Positions 16,470-24,772 of a stretch of 64,000 bases of DNA are shown piece after piece. Positions within the stretch are counted from its first letter, which is position 1. Every line of letters begins with the position of its first letter. The DNA is from Actinoplanes sichuanensis (lineage in GTDB: Bacteria; Actinomycetota; Actinomycetes; Mycobacteriales; Micromonosporaceae). The position numbers and the translations under genes are program-made. The notes under the pieces are model-generated. The model was not told the origin of the DNA. It did no database searches and worked only from the letters and a program-made list of their open reading frames with translations. The stretch lies in the NCBI RefSeq assembly GCF_033097365.1, contig NZ_AP028461.1:4960001-5024000 (forward strand), in the 5' to 3' direction.

Positions 16470-17066
16470 ATGCCGCTCGCCCGAGTGTCCGTCGAAAGGC
16501 GGAATCTCGGTCGTGGACGAGGTGAGGTTACGCCTGCTCAACCGGGAGAGACGAGGCCGGCGTCGCGTCGTGCCCGCCGCGGTGCCCTGGCTGCTGCGCG
16601 CGCTGCCGGGAAGACTCACAAAACTGTGACGACCTACGACGAATACCGGGAACAGGGCCGACTCAACGCCCGATATCGGCGCGAGATCCGCGGCTACGGC
16701 ACTCATGGCGACCCGAAGGAGGCCATGATCGAAGCTGAGCTGACCGTCTTCGGCGACCTCGGAAATCCCAGGCTGTCGCACCACTACGCCGGTGTGTACT
16801 TCATTGCCAGCGGTTCCTTCATCAAGATCGGCGAAGCCACCGATCCGTACAAGCGGATGCGCCCCTTCCACACCGGCAACCCCCACGGTTTGGAGTTGCT
16901 CCATGTCATCGCCGAAGACGGCCGGTATGCCCGCAAGCGACTGGAGGCCGAGCTCCACGAGCGTTTCGACCACCTGCTCGTGCCTGGCCAACGCGAGTGG
17001 TTCCGGAACCACCCCGACCTGACGGGGTTCATCAGTTTCCTCTGCTCCGAGGATTGCCACCCGTGA
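16470..17066 (+). CDS. GIY-YIG/MUG113-type nuclease-fold protein
   Basis: The conserved part (about residues 105-190) reads HHYAGVYFIASGSFIKIGEA and DPYKRMRPFHTGNP, then AEDGRYARKRLEAELHERF and REWFRNHPDL. This matches the T5orf172/MUG113 branch of the GIY-YIG fold, with the GVYFI and FIKIG strands, the Arg in YKRM, the Glu in EAELHERF and REWF. Such proteins are found in phages, mobile elements and stand-alone loci. The start is uncertain: ATG 16470 yields an Arg-rich leader of 52 residues, while GTG 16626 (MTTYDEYREQG) removes it. Confidence 0.65.
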   Translation: MPLARVSVERRNLGRGRGEVTPAQPGETRPASRRARRGALAAARAAGKTHKTVTTYDEYREQGRLNARYRREIRGYGTHGDPKEAMIEAELTVFGDLGNPRLSHHYAGVYFIASGSFIKIGEATDPYKRMRPFHTGNPHGLELLHVIAEDGRYARKRLEAELHERFDHLLVPGQREWFRNHPDLTGFISFLCSEDCHP

Positions 17067-17120
17067 CCAGCGGCCTCGGTGTGCTTCGCGAGACCAGTCG
17101 GCATAGCCGTCTCCGCTGTG

Positions 17121-17139
17121 CGGCGGGGCGACCTCGCCG
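17121..17139. terminator. GC-rich hairpin between convergent genes
   Basis: CGGCGGGGCGACCTCGCCG folds as an 8-bp stem (one G-U pair) around a CGA loop, in the 119-base gap between the GIY-YIG gene and the convergent WYL regulator. No U tract; assignment is tentative. Confidence 0.35.
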
Positions 17140-17185
17140 TCCTGGCTCGGTCGACGGCGGGCGGAAGAGGACCAGCCGTGGCCGG

Positions 17186-18157
17186 TCAGGATGCTGGTGA
17201 CGGCGCGTAGTGGCGGGCGAGCTCGATGACGAGGGCGCGGAGGTGGGTGCGGGCTTCGGCGGGGCCGTGCACGGTGACGGCATCCCCGAAGGGCAGTAAC
17301 GCTCGCAAGTCCTCCAGATGCAGGAAGCGAATCGTCACCCTGTAGCCGGTGCCGGATTCGTCCGTGTCATCCCGGACGAGGGCGAGCCGAGGGCCGAAAA
17401 TCCGTCGGGCGCGCTCGATCTGCGGTCCGGAGACGGTGGCGCTGACCTCTATCGCGTGGTCGTGGGCCCACTGATCAACGAGCGCCGCGGCGACGGTGGC
17501 CAGGGTCTGGTTCTCGCGGGTCCGTCGTGGCTGGTCGACTTCTTCCCACGTCGTGATCCGTTCGAGTCGATACATCCGTGGCACTCGGGCACAGTCGGCG
17601 ACCAGATACCACCGGCCGGCCTTGGCGACCAGCCCGTAGGGATCCACGACCAGGTCGCGTGGGTACGACTCGCGGGGACTGTCGTACCCGATCCGTAGCC
17701 GACGGCCTCGCCGCACTGTGCCGATCAGCGCGGCCGGATTCGTGCCGGAGGCTCGGGAGTGGAGCCAGGGACGGCTGTCCACGTGCACGACATCGGTGAG
17801 CGGCAGCAGCTCCCGACCTCGCCGGGAGGACGTGGCGGCGATCTTGGCGAGCGCGCGTCGGCTCTCGTCCGATGTGTCGATTTCCGCGCGTTGTCTGTCG
17901 TCCAGCCCGATGAGCGAGAGATGTTCGCGCTCGTCGGGCGTGAGTCGGGTGAGGTCGAGTCCGGTTCGGGGCAGCATGGTCACGCCGCCGAGGCGGCCCC
18001 GGTGGGCGGTCACCGGCAGGCCGGCGTCGCGGAGCCAGTTCAGGTCGCGGGTGACGGTTCGCAGGGAGACCCCGAGCGCCGAGGCGAGCTCCTGTGTGGT
18101 CGCGCCGTCTCTCGATTCGAGGAGCAGCATCAGGGCGAAGAAGCGGTCCGGGGTCAC
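17186..18157 (-). CDS. YafY-type HTH/WYL domain transcriptional regulator
   Basis: A 323-residue regulator: an N-terminal HTH_11 domain (ATTQELASALGVSLRTVTRDLNWL, about residues 20-42), a WYL ligand-binding domain (LRIGYDSPRE to GRWYLVADC and YRLERI) and a C-terminal extension. The GTG at 18157 (MTPDRFFALMLLLES) matches the usual family start; the frame is open to 18223. It is divergent from the VOC gene at 18251 with 93 bases between them, the usual arrangement for a YafY regulator and its target. Confidence 0.88.
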   Translation of the reverse strand: MTPDRFFALMLLLESRDGATTQELASALGVSLRTVTRDLNWLRDAGLPVTAHRGRLGGVTMLPRTGLDLTRLTPDEREHLSLIGLDDRQRAEIDTSDESRRALAKIAATSSRRGRELLPLTDVVHVDSRPWLHSRASGTNPAALIGTVRRGRRLRIGYDSPRESYPRDLVVDPYGLVAKAGRWYLVADCARVPRMYRLERITTWEEVDQPRRTRENQTLATVAAALVDQWAHDHAIEVSATVSGPQIERARRIFGPRLALVRDDTDESGTGYRVTIRFLHLEDLRALLPFGDAVTVHGPAEARTHLRALVIELARHYAPSPAS

Positions 18158-18250
18158 CCACCGAGCTTTCCAAGAAATCACGCCAGGATGTGGCGCATTT
18201 TCCGGCCAGGCTGTGGGTCGCACCTACGATCTGCGAAGCAGGAGACCACC

Positions 18251-18619
18251 ATGACCACATCCGTCGTGTCCATCGTCTATGTGAGCGACGCGCCCGCCGC
18301 GGCTCGCTTCTACGGCGAGCTTCTCGGCCTGAGCCCTTCGCTGGAGACTTCCGGATACATCACCTTCGACCTGGGGCCGGGAGCTGAGCTCGCGGTGTGG
18401 TCGGGCCGGTTCGCGAATCTGTCGCCGGAGGTTCCGCGGACCAGTGAGATCTGCCTGGCCATCGAGGGTGGACGCCCCGACGAGATCCACGCGATCTTCG
18501 AGCAGTGGCGGTCCAAGGGCGTCACGATCCTGCACGAGCCGCACGATGCGGGTTTCGGGCTGACCTTCCTTGCGGCCGATCCCGACGGTAACCGTATCCG
18601 GGTGGCGCCGAAGGACTGA
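18251..18619 (+). CDS. VOC family (glyoxalase/bleomycin resistance-like) protein
   Basis: A 122-residue single VOC module with paired beta-alpha-beta-beta-beta units: SIVYVSDAPAAARFYGELLG at the start and FLAADPDGNRIRVA at the end. VOC proteins bind a metal and act as dioxygenases, isomerases or antibiotic-binding proteins; the substrate is unknown. The ATG at 18251 has AGGAG upstream. Probably controlled by the divergent WYL regulator. Confidence 0.85.
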   Translation: MTTSVVSIVYVSDAPAAARFYGELLGLSPSLETSGYITFDLGPGAELAVWSGRFANLSPEVPRTSEICLAIEGGRPDEIHAIFEQWRSKGVTILHEPHDAGFGLTFLAADPDGNRIRVAPKD

Positions 18620-18680
18620 CCCGAACCGCGGCCGGGTCGTCGGGCGGAGGAGAGCCGGCTCCGAGCAGGCCGTCACGGCG

Positions 18681-18720
18681 GACCGCCCCACCGGCGAACC
18701 TGTCGCATGGCGGGGCGGTC
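18681..18720. terminator. Inverted repeat between convergent VOC and secreted-protein genes
   Basis: GACCGCCCC (18681-18689) and GGGGCGGTC (18712-18720) form a 9-bp perfect stem with a 22-base loop, in the gap between two converging genes. Probably a bidirectional terminator. Confidence 0.55.
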
Positions 18721-18734
18721 GAAGTGCCGTCGGG

Positions 18735-19040
18735 TCAGCGGGTCTGGAGCCGGGCCGAACCGGCCAGCGGCGCGGTGCCGCTGCGGCAGTTGGCGTAGTT
18801 CGTGGTCGGCGCGGCCTTCCAGCCACCCCACTGCAGGTACGACTGGCCGCCGGAGCCGAGGATCAGGCAGGTGGCGCCGACCCGGAAGCTGCCGGAACCC
18901 GAGCAGGTCACGCCGACCCAGTTGGCGGTGTAGTTCGGCGCGCCGCAGCTGACGGCGGCCTGGGCGGCGACCGGGCTGACCGCGACGCCGGCGAAACCGG
19001 CGATGGCTGCTGCCGCGACGCCGAGGATCCTTCTGCGCAT
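18735..19040 (-). CDS. Small secreted Cys-containing protein of unknown function
   Basis: A 101-residue exported protein. Signal peptide residues 1-28 (MRRRILG, then a hydrophobic core, cleavage after AQA). The mature 73 residues contain four Cys (VSCGAPN, VTCSGSG, ATCLILG, ANCRSG), enough for two disulfides, and are rich in Gly, Ser and Trp. No family recognised. Start ATG 19040. Confidence 0.7.
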   Translation of the reverse strand: MRRRILGVAAAAIAGFAGVAVSPVAAQAAVSCGAPNYTANWVGVTCSGSGSFRVGATCLILGSGGQSYLQWGGWKAAPTTNYANCRSGTAPLAGSARLQTR

Positions 19041-19204
19041 GATGTGGCCTCTCCTTCTTCCGCCCCCGTGTAGAGCGGCGATCTCCCGCTCCGATGTGGA
19101 GCGGTTCCGAAAAAGGTAGCGGCATTCATCAATCAGTAAGGACCCCTAACAGTGAGACATAGATCACGGACCGGTAGCGTCGAAACAACGATGGACGTCA
19201 CTGA

Positions 19205-20759
19205 TTGACCGGTGTCACGGTGGGCGGTTTACTGCCTCATGCGTATCCCCCGGGGTCGGCCGTGTTGACGTCGCCGGCCGAGGCCGCGGCGAGCGGCGAT
19301 CTGGACGCGCTGATGAGGGACCCGGAGTTCCTGCTGGCCTGGCCACCCGAGCAGATCCTGCGGCACCGGCACACCCTGGTCACGGCCGAAGGCGTAGCGG
19401 CCGCGGCGGCGCTGGACGGCGCCGCGCAGCGGGAGGCCGACGACCGCCGCTGGTGGCTGCACGTGTGGGCACGCCGGACCGGCGCCACCGCGCTGGCCGA
19501 GGCCCTGGCCGGATCGGCGACGGACCGACCGTGGCGGGTCCGGGCCGGGTTCTGGTCCACCGGCGCCCACCGCCGGATGGACGGTCTGGCCACACCGATC
19601 AACGCGCTGACGGTGCTGCCCGGTCCTGGCGGCCGGCCGCTGGTCGCCGGCGCGGGCGACAGAGTCGTCCGGGTGTGGGACCCGGACACCGGCGGCCAGG
19701 TCGGTCCGGTCATGACCGGCCACAAGTTCATGATCTATGCGTTGGTGGCGCTGCCCCGTACGGACGGTTCCGCCCTGATCGTCAGCGGCGGCGACGACCG
19801 GACCGTACGGGTGTGGGATCCGGAGACCGGCGCGCAGATCGGCGCCGAACTGACCGGCCACGTCGGCAGTGTGCGGTCGGTCGCCGTGTTGCCCACCCGG
19901 ATCGTCAGCGGCGGCGAGGACGGGTCGGTACGGCTGTGGGATCTGGAGACCGGCGCGCAGATCGGCCCCGCGCTGACCGACCACGGACGGGCGGTGCGGT
20001 CGGTGGCGGTCCTGCCCCGGGCCGACGGGCGCTCACTGATCGTCGCCGGCGGCAACCACGGCACCCTGGGGTTCTGGGATCCGGAGACCGGCACCGAGGT
20101 CGGCCCGGAGCACCCCGGCCACACCGGCTACGTGTGGTCGGTGACGGTGACGACCAGCCGGGACGGCCGCCCCCTGATCGCCAGCGGCGGCGGTGGCGAC
20201 GTGTGGGTGTGGGACCCGGAGACCGGCGAGCCGGTGGGACCGGCGATGCGCGCGAACGCCCGGTTCCTCGCCGCACTGTCCGGCGTCGACGGCCGTCCGC
20301 TGATCGCCACGGCGTACGACATGCTGCAGCTGTGGGATCCGGAGACCGGCGCCGAGGACGTACAACCACGGGATGAGCGCTCTGGCGGCCCTGCCCCGCC
20401 CTGATGGTTCCGCGCTGATCGTCAGCGGCGGCGTCAACGGGGCGGTGCAACTCTGGGATGCCGACACCGGCGAGCCGGTCGGCCCGGCTCTGACCGGTCA
20501 TGACGGCCCGGTGTACGTGATCGCCGCGCTCGCCGGCCGGCTGGTGACCGGCGGCGAGGACGCGACGGTGCGGGTGTGGGACCCGGCGACCGGCGAGCAG
20601 GTCGGCCCGGCGCTGCTCGGTCATACCGGGCCGGTGCTCACACTGGCGGTGGTGCCCCGACCCGGCCGGCCCGCGCTGATCGTCAGCGGCGGCAAGGACG
20701 AGAGCGTGCTGGTCTGGGAGCCCGCCCCGGAAGGAGCCGATCAGCGCGCGTCGTCGTGA
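19205..20759 (+). pseudogene. WD40 repeat protein, frameshifted and probably truncated at the 5' end
   Basis: Two overlapping open frames (19205-20404 and 20373-20759) encode one continuous WD40 array. Repeats ending in WDPETG-like motifs run through both. The first frame goes off register after WDPETGAE near 20355; removing one G from GAGGACG (about 20356) gives AETYNHGMSALAALPRPDG and restores the array, so a single-base insertion split the gene. About nine repeats remain. The N-terminal 110 residues (GDLDALMRDPEFLLAW, then LAEALAG) resemble the linker that follows the ATPase domain in large actinobacterial STAND-WD40 proteins, yet no ATPase precedes it: only 164 bases separate it from the preceding gene. 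Possible alternative starts are GTG 19262 and TTG 19265. It could also be a sequencing error. Confidence 0.75.
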
Positions 20760-21184
20760 GAACGCGGCGGCATCAGTCGCTGGAAGGCGGGAACCGCGGC
20801 GACGGCGACGCCGAAGTGCATGAGGATCAGCGCGATCACGCCGCCGGTCGTGGTGCCGGGCTGGGATTTCGAGCTCAGCAGCAGCACGTCCGGGATGAGC
20901 GACAGCACCAGCACGACCGGGACCAGGATCCGCAGCACCCCGGCGGCGTTACGGCTGCGGTTGACGATGCTCCGCCAGGCGATCGCGGCGATCAGCGCAC
21001 CGATCACCGTCAGCGGCCCGTAGACCGGCAGGGTGAGCTGCTGGAACTCGTCCGGGGCGCCGAGGGCGCGAGCGGCGACGGCGATCAGGGTGTTGACGAC
21101 CAGACCACCGACCGCCCCGATGGCGGCGGCGGCGAACGTGGCCTTCCAGGTGGCGCGGCGGGTGGGTGCAGCGGTCGCGGTCAT
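20741..21184 (-). CDS. DUF6069-like four-helix membrane protein
   Basis: A 147-residue membrane protein with four predicted helices: AIGAVGGLVVNTLIAVAARAL, YGPLTVIGALIAAIAW, ILVPVVLVLSLIPDVLLL and VIALILMHFGVAVAAVPAF. This fits the DUF6069 pattern of actinobacteria; function unknown. The ATG at 21184 has GGAGC at seven bases; the frame is open to 21205. Repeated GTTGAAGT elements lie just upstream. It overlaps the convergent WD40 remnant by 19 bases. Confidence 0.75.
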   Translation of the reverse strand: MTATAAPTRRATWKATFAAAAIGAVGGLVVNTLIAVAARALGAPDEFQQLTLPVYGPLTVIGALIAAIAWRSIVNRSRNAAGVLRILVPVVLVLSLIPDVLLLSSKSQPGTTTGGVIALILMHFGVAVAAVPAFQRLMPPRSHDDAR

Positions 21185-21207
21185 GGCGGAGCTCCTTCGG
21201 ATCACTC

Positions 21208-21250
21208 AACTGTTGAAGTGAACCTAGGGCGCAGGTAGTTGAAGTTTCAA
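21208..21250. promoter_or_regulatory. Repeated GTTGAAGT elements upstream of the DUF6069 gene
   Basis: GTTGAAGT occurs at 21212 and again at 21238 (26 bases apart). The first is inside the palindrome CAACTGTTG (21208-21216) and the second inside TTGAA-GT-TTCAA (21239-21250). The shape resembles MerR- or TetR-type operators covering a promoter 24-66 bases before the start. Regulator unknown. Confidence 0.45.
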
Positions 21251-21284
21251 GCAGCCCGGTCTAAGAAACGTCTAAGCGATCGGG

Positions 21285-23558
21285 TCACTCAAGGACCCCC
21301 TCCACCGGAGGAAGCCCTTCGGCCTCCCGATAAGCAGCAGCGAGGCTACGCCGCGACCTCAGGGTGTGCGGGTGGCTCGTACCGAGCAATCGACGCCGGT
21401 CGTCCAACACCGCTTTGAACGCGGCGATCGCCTCATCGAAGCGCCCCGCGGCTTGGTAGGTGGCGGCGAGACCATGCCGCGCCTTGTAGGTGTTCGGGTG
21501 ATGGTCGCCGAACACCTGCCGCGCATCGACGAGCACGCGCTCGGAAACCGCGATCGCCTCATCCAACCGCCCTACCGCCTGGTAGGCGCCGGCAAGGTTG
21601 CTCCTAACGGCCAGGGTGTTCGGGTGTGATTCGCCGAGCACCAGCCGTGCATCGGCGAGCAGGCCGACGAAACCGGTGACCGCCTCATCCAGGCGCGCCA
21701 CCTCCCGATACACGAGGAAGAGATTGTTGCGTGTGGCCAGCGTGTCCGGATGCACACCACCGAGCAACCGACACCGGTCGGCCAGCACACCCTCCAGCAT
21801 GGCCGCCGCCTCTGTGAAACGCCCCGCTGACTGATAGGCACCGGCGCAATCGTGTCGTACGGCCAGCGTGTCCGGATGGTGCTCGCCGAGCACGTGTCGC
21901 GCATCAGCGAGCACGCTCTCGAAAGCCGTGATCGCCTCGTCCGACCGCCCCGCCTCCCGATAGGCGAAAGCGAGGTGGTGCCGTGAGGTCAGCGTGTCCG
22001 GGTGGTCGTCACCGAGCAGCCGACGCCGGTCGGCGACCACGCCTTCCAGCGCGGTGATCGCCGCGTCGAGCCGCCCCGCCGCCAGGTAGGCGAAAGCAAG
22101 GCTGTGCCGCGAGGCCAGCGTGTCCGGGTGGTCGCCACCGAGCAGCCGACATCGGTCTGCCAGCACACTCTCGAACTGGGCGATTGCTTTGCCGGTCTGC
22201 CCCTGATGCTGCCGGTAGGTGGCGAAACGAGCCCCGAGGCGGGGAACATCAGGATTCCGGTGATCGTCTGACACGTGAGCGAAGAGCGCATCACCGTGCG
22301 GCAGCAGGGCAGCCCAGCGCGGCCAGTCTCGGATGTCGTTGATCGGATCGTTCGGGATCGCCTCGATGAGGAGCCTGACAGCCTGCCGCTGAACGATCTC
22401 GTCGGTCTCGGCGATCTCCTGGCTGTTACGCGTAACGGCCTGAACCAGCCGGTGCACGCTCACCGTCCCCCCGTTACGGCTGATCATGCAGTAGGAGGCC
22501 AGGAGTGCCAATGCGTCATCGATGTCGAAAGGATCGTCGGACAACCCGCCGAGGACGTCATCGGGCAGGTCGTCCGGAGCCAGCCAAGCCAGCACGTCCA
22601 TCACCGACGACGTCAGCGGACTCGCGTCGGCGATGGCGGCCATCGTCAACGTCCACACCGTTGCGACGGCTCCACTGTCCCTTCCACCGAACCCGCTACT
22701 GCCCGCGACCCTCACGAAACGCCCCGCCAACAGGTCGCGGTAGTCGTCGAAACTCATCGACTCGTGCTGACTGACGTACGCGGCGGCCTGTTCCAACGCC
22801 AGCGGCAGATCCCCCAGATCGGCCGCCAGCCGATCAGCGCCCGCGTCGTCGGACCGGCCGGTCAAGCGGGTCAGCAACCGCACCGACGCCGCCCGGGTCA
22901 ACGCACTCAACCGGAACGGCGTGAAGCCGAGCACCGTCCACCGGGCTGTGCCCAGGTCCCGCCGGGTAGTGACCAGCACCTGCCCCTGAGCAGCGACGAC
23001 ACCCAACAGGTCGGCGATGTGAGTGACGTCCTCGACGTTGTCGAGGACCAGCAACCATCCGGAGTTGGCCTGCAACCACCCCATCGCCCACCCTTGGGCG
23101 TCCGTCAACGTCGCCACCGGATGCAACCGGCGGGTCAGCGCCGTCAGCCCCAGCTCCAGATTCTCGACGCTGTCCGCGGTGACCCACCACACCAGCGAAT
23201 ATCGCGTGAGATACGCCCGTGCGTAGTGGTTGGCCAGCTCACTCTTGCCGATTCCACCCAGCCCGTGGACCGCGATCACGCGCCCGACAGCCACCCCCGC
23301 GTCATCACTCAACTGATCGGCCAGCACCTGCAGGTCCCGACCCAGGAAGACCGCCGATGCTCGCGGCAGGTTGTGCACCGTCCTGCCGACACCCGGAGTC
23401 TGCGGCGCGGCCGGCCCGTCCGGGTACACGACGATGATGTTCTGCACATTGTGCGAGCCGATCTGCACGCCCTGACCGCCCGCGACCTCGACCTCGAGGT
23501 GGTCACCGCCGCTCGACGGCGAGTCCGCGCCCACGCCGGTGTGGTGACCGTCGACCAT
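21285..23558 (-). CDS. NB-ARC/TPR STAND ATPase with N-terminal RHIM-like motif
   Basis: A 757-residue NLR-like protein. Residues 29-41 (QGVQIGSHNVQNI) match the bacterial amyloid/RHIM-like pattern Q-x-G-x-x-N, in a Gly/Ser-rich unstructured N-terminus. Then an NB-ARC domain: Walker A HGLGGIGKSELA (98-109), Walker B LLVLDNVED (169-177), and LGDLPLALEQAAAYV (GLPLA box). From about residue 455 seven kinesin-light-chain-type TPRs of 42 residues follow (HPDTLASRHSLAFAYLAAGR and variants). In this class TPRs sense a ligand, NB-ARC oligomerises and the N-terminal motif seeds assembly of an effector; no effector with the same motif is seen nearby. The ATG at 23558 has GAGGAGA ten bases upstream. Confidence 0.85.
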   Translation of the reverse strand: MVDGHHTGVGADSPSSGGDHLEVEVAGGQGVQIGSHNVQNIIVVYPDGPAAPQTPGVGRTVHNLPRASAVFLGRDLQVLADQLSDDAGVAVGRVIAVHGLGGIGKSELANHYARAYLTRYSLVWWVTADSVENLELGLTALTRRLHPVATLTDAQGWAMGWLQANSGWLLVLDNVEDVTHIADLLGVVAAQGQVLVTTRRDLGTARWTVLGFTPFRLSALTRAASVRLLTRLTGRSDDAGADRLAADLGDLPLALEQAAAYVSQHESMSFDDYRDLLAGRFVRVAGSSGFGGRDSGAVATVWTLTMAAIADASPLTSSVMDVLAWLAPDDLPDDVLGGLSDDPFDIDDALALLASYCMISRNGGTVSVHRLVQAVTRNSQEIAETDEIVQRQAVRLLIEAIPNDPINDIRDWPRWAALLPHGDALFAHVSDDHRNPDVPRLGARFATYRQHQGQTGKAIAQFESVLADRCRLLGGDHPDTLASRHSLAFAYLAAGRLDAAITALEGVVADRRRLLGDDHPDTLTSRHHLAFAYREAGRSDEAITAFESVLADARHVLGEHHPDTLAVRHDCAGAYQSAGRFTEAAAMLEGVLADRCRLLGGVHPDTLATRNNLFLVYREVARLDEAVTGFVGLLADARLVLGESHPNTLAVRSNLAGAYQAVGRLDEAIAVSERVLVDARQVFGDHHPNTYKARHGLAATYQAAGRFDEAIAAFKAVLDDRRRLLGTSHPHTLRSRRSLAAAYREAEGLPPVEGVLE

Positions 23559-23642
23559 GGTGATCAACTCTCCTCACACAGCGCCACGGATCGAGCCAGA
23601 GCAACCGGGGTACCGATGCCCGCACCGCAAACCACCGGCGGC

Positions 23643-23660
23643 GGTACGGGTAGCCGTACC
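23643..23660. terminator. Hairpin downstream of the CorC-type operon
   Basis: GGTACGG-GTAG-CCGTACC, a perfect 7-bp stem with a 4-base loop inside GC-rich flanks, lies 33 bases past the stop of the leftward CorC-type gene and upstream of the NB-ARC gene. It probably separates the two transcripts. Confidence 0.55.
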
Positions 23661-23692
23661 GGCGCCGGGTCTTCCATTCGTTCGGAGAACGA

Positions 23693-24772
23693 TCAGCGAG
23701 CGATTCCGGTACGCCGCCCGGCCCGGCGGGCGGCGTCGACCACCGGATCGGTCTCGTCGTCGAACTGGCCGATCACCTGCTCCAGCAGGTCTTCGAGGGT
23801 GACCAGGCCGACCACCGTGTCGTCGTCGGTGACCAGCGCGAGATGGCTGCGCCGGGCCCGCATCGTGGCGATCGCGTCCAGCACACTGGTGTCGGCCGGG
23901 ATCGGCAGCGCGGCCGTCATCAGGTCGCGTGCGGTCAGCGTCCGCAGCCCGCCGGTGGCCTTGGCGGCGTCGCGCACGTGCACCACGCCGACGATCGTCC
24001 CGGTCCGATCGGTCACCGGCAGCCGGGAGCGACCGGTCTCGGTGCTGCGCACCTCCACGGCACGGGCGTCGGCGTCGGCGGGCACGTCCAGGATGTCGGC
24101 GGTCTCGACCATCACCTGTCGTACGGCCATCGACTGCACCTGCAACATGGCCGACAGCAGCTCGTGCTCGGCGTCGGCGATGGTGCCGTGCTCCTTGGAC
24201 GTCTCCAGCAGCATTCGCAGCTGGTCGGCGTTGTGCACCTGCGCCAGTTCGTCCTGCGGGGGCACCTTGATCAGCCGCAGGCAGGCGTTGGCGAGCCCGT
24301 TGAGCGCCACCAGCACCGGCCGGAACACGGTGGTGAACCCGACGAACGGGATGGCCAGGATCTGCGCCGAGCTCTCCGGGTGACTGATCGCCCACGACTT
24401 GGGCGCCATCTCGCCCACGACCACGTGCAGGAACCCGACCACCGCCACGGCCAGGATGAACGCGACCACATAGGCGGCGCTCCCCGGCAGGCCGAGGGTG
24501 GTGAACACCGGTTCGAGCAGATGCGCCACGGTCGGTTTCGCCAGCGCGCCGAGGCCCAGGGTGCACAGGGTGATGCCGAGCTGGGCACCGGCCAGCATCA
24601 TCGACAGCTGCCGGGTCCCGGCCATCGCCGCCCGGGCACCGCGGGAACCGTCCGCGGCCGCCGTCTCCAGTCGGTGCCGTTTCGCCGCGACCAGCGCGAA
24701 CTCGGCGGCGACGAAGAATCCGTTGGCGGCCAGCAGCAGCACCGAGACGATCAGGGACCAGGTGGTGCTCAC
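23693..24772 (-). CDS. CNNM/CorC-type (hemolysin C family) membrane protein, short form
   Basis: A 359-residue protein: a DUF21/CNNM membrane domain (residues 1 to about 185, with LLLAANGFFVAAEFALVAAK and VVGEMAPKSWAISHPE) and a CBS pair (about 200-335, ending VVGLVTLEDLLEQVIGQF). It lacks the C-terminal CorC_HlyC domain of its upstream neighbour. These proteins export or regulate Mg2+ or Co2+. The GTG at 24772 overlaps the upstream stop by 4 bases, so the two probably work as a pair. Confidence 0.88.
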   Translation of the reverse strand: MSTTWSLIVSVLLLAANGFFVAAEFALVAAKRHRLETAAADGSRGARAAMAGTRQLSMMLAGAQLGITLCTLGLGALAKPTVAHLLEPVFTTLGLPGSAAYVVAFILAVAVVGFLHVVVGEMAPKSWAISHPESSAQILAIPFVGFTTVFRPVLVALNGLANACLRLIKVPPQDELAQVHNADQLRMLLETSKEHGTIADAEHELLSAMLQVQSMAVRQVMVETADILDVPADADARAVEVRSTETGRSRLPVTDRTGTIVGVVHVRDAAKATGGLRTLTARDLMTAALPIPADTSVLDAIATMRARRSHLALVTDDDTVVGLVTLEDLLEQVIGQFDDETDPVVDAARRAGRRTGIAR

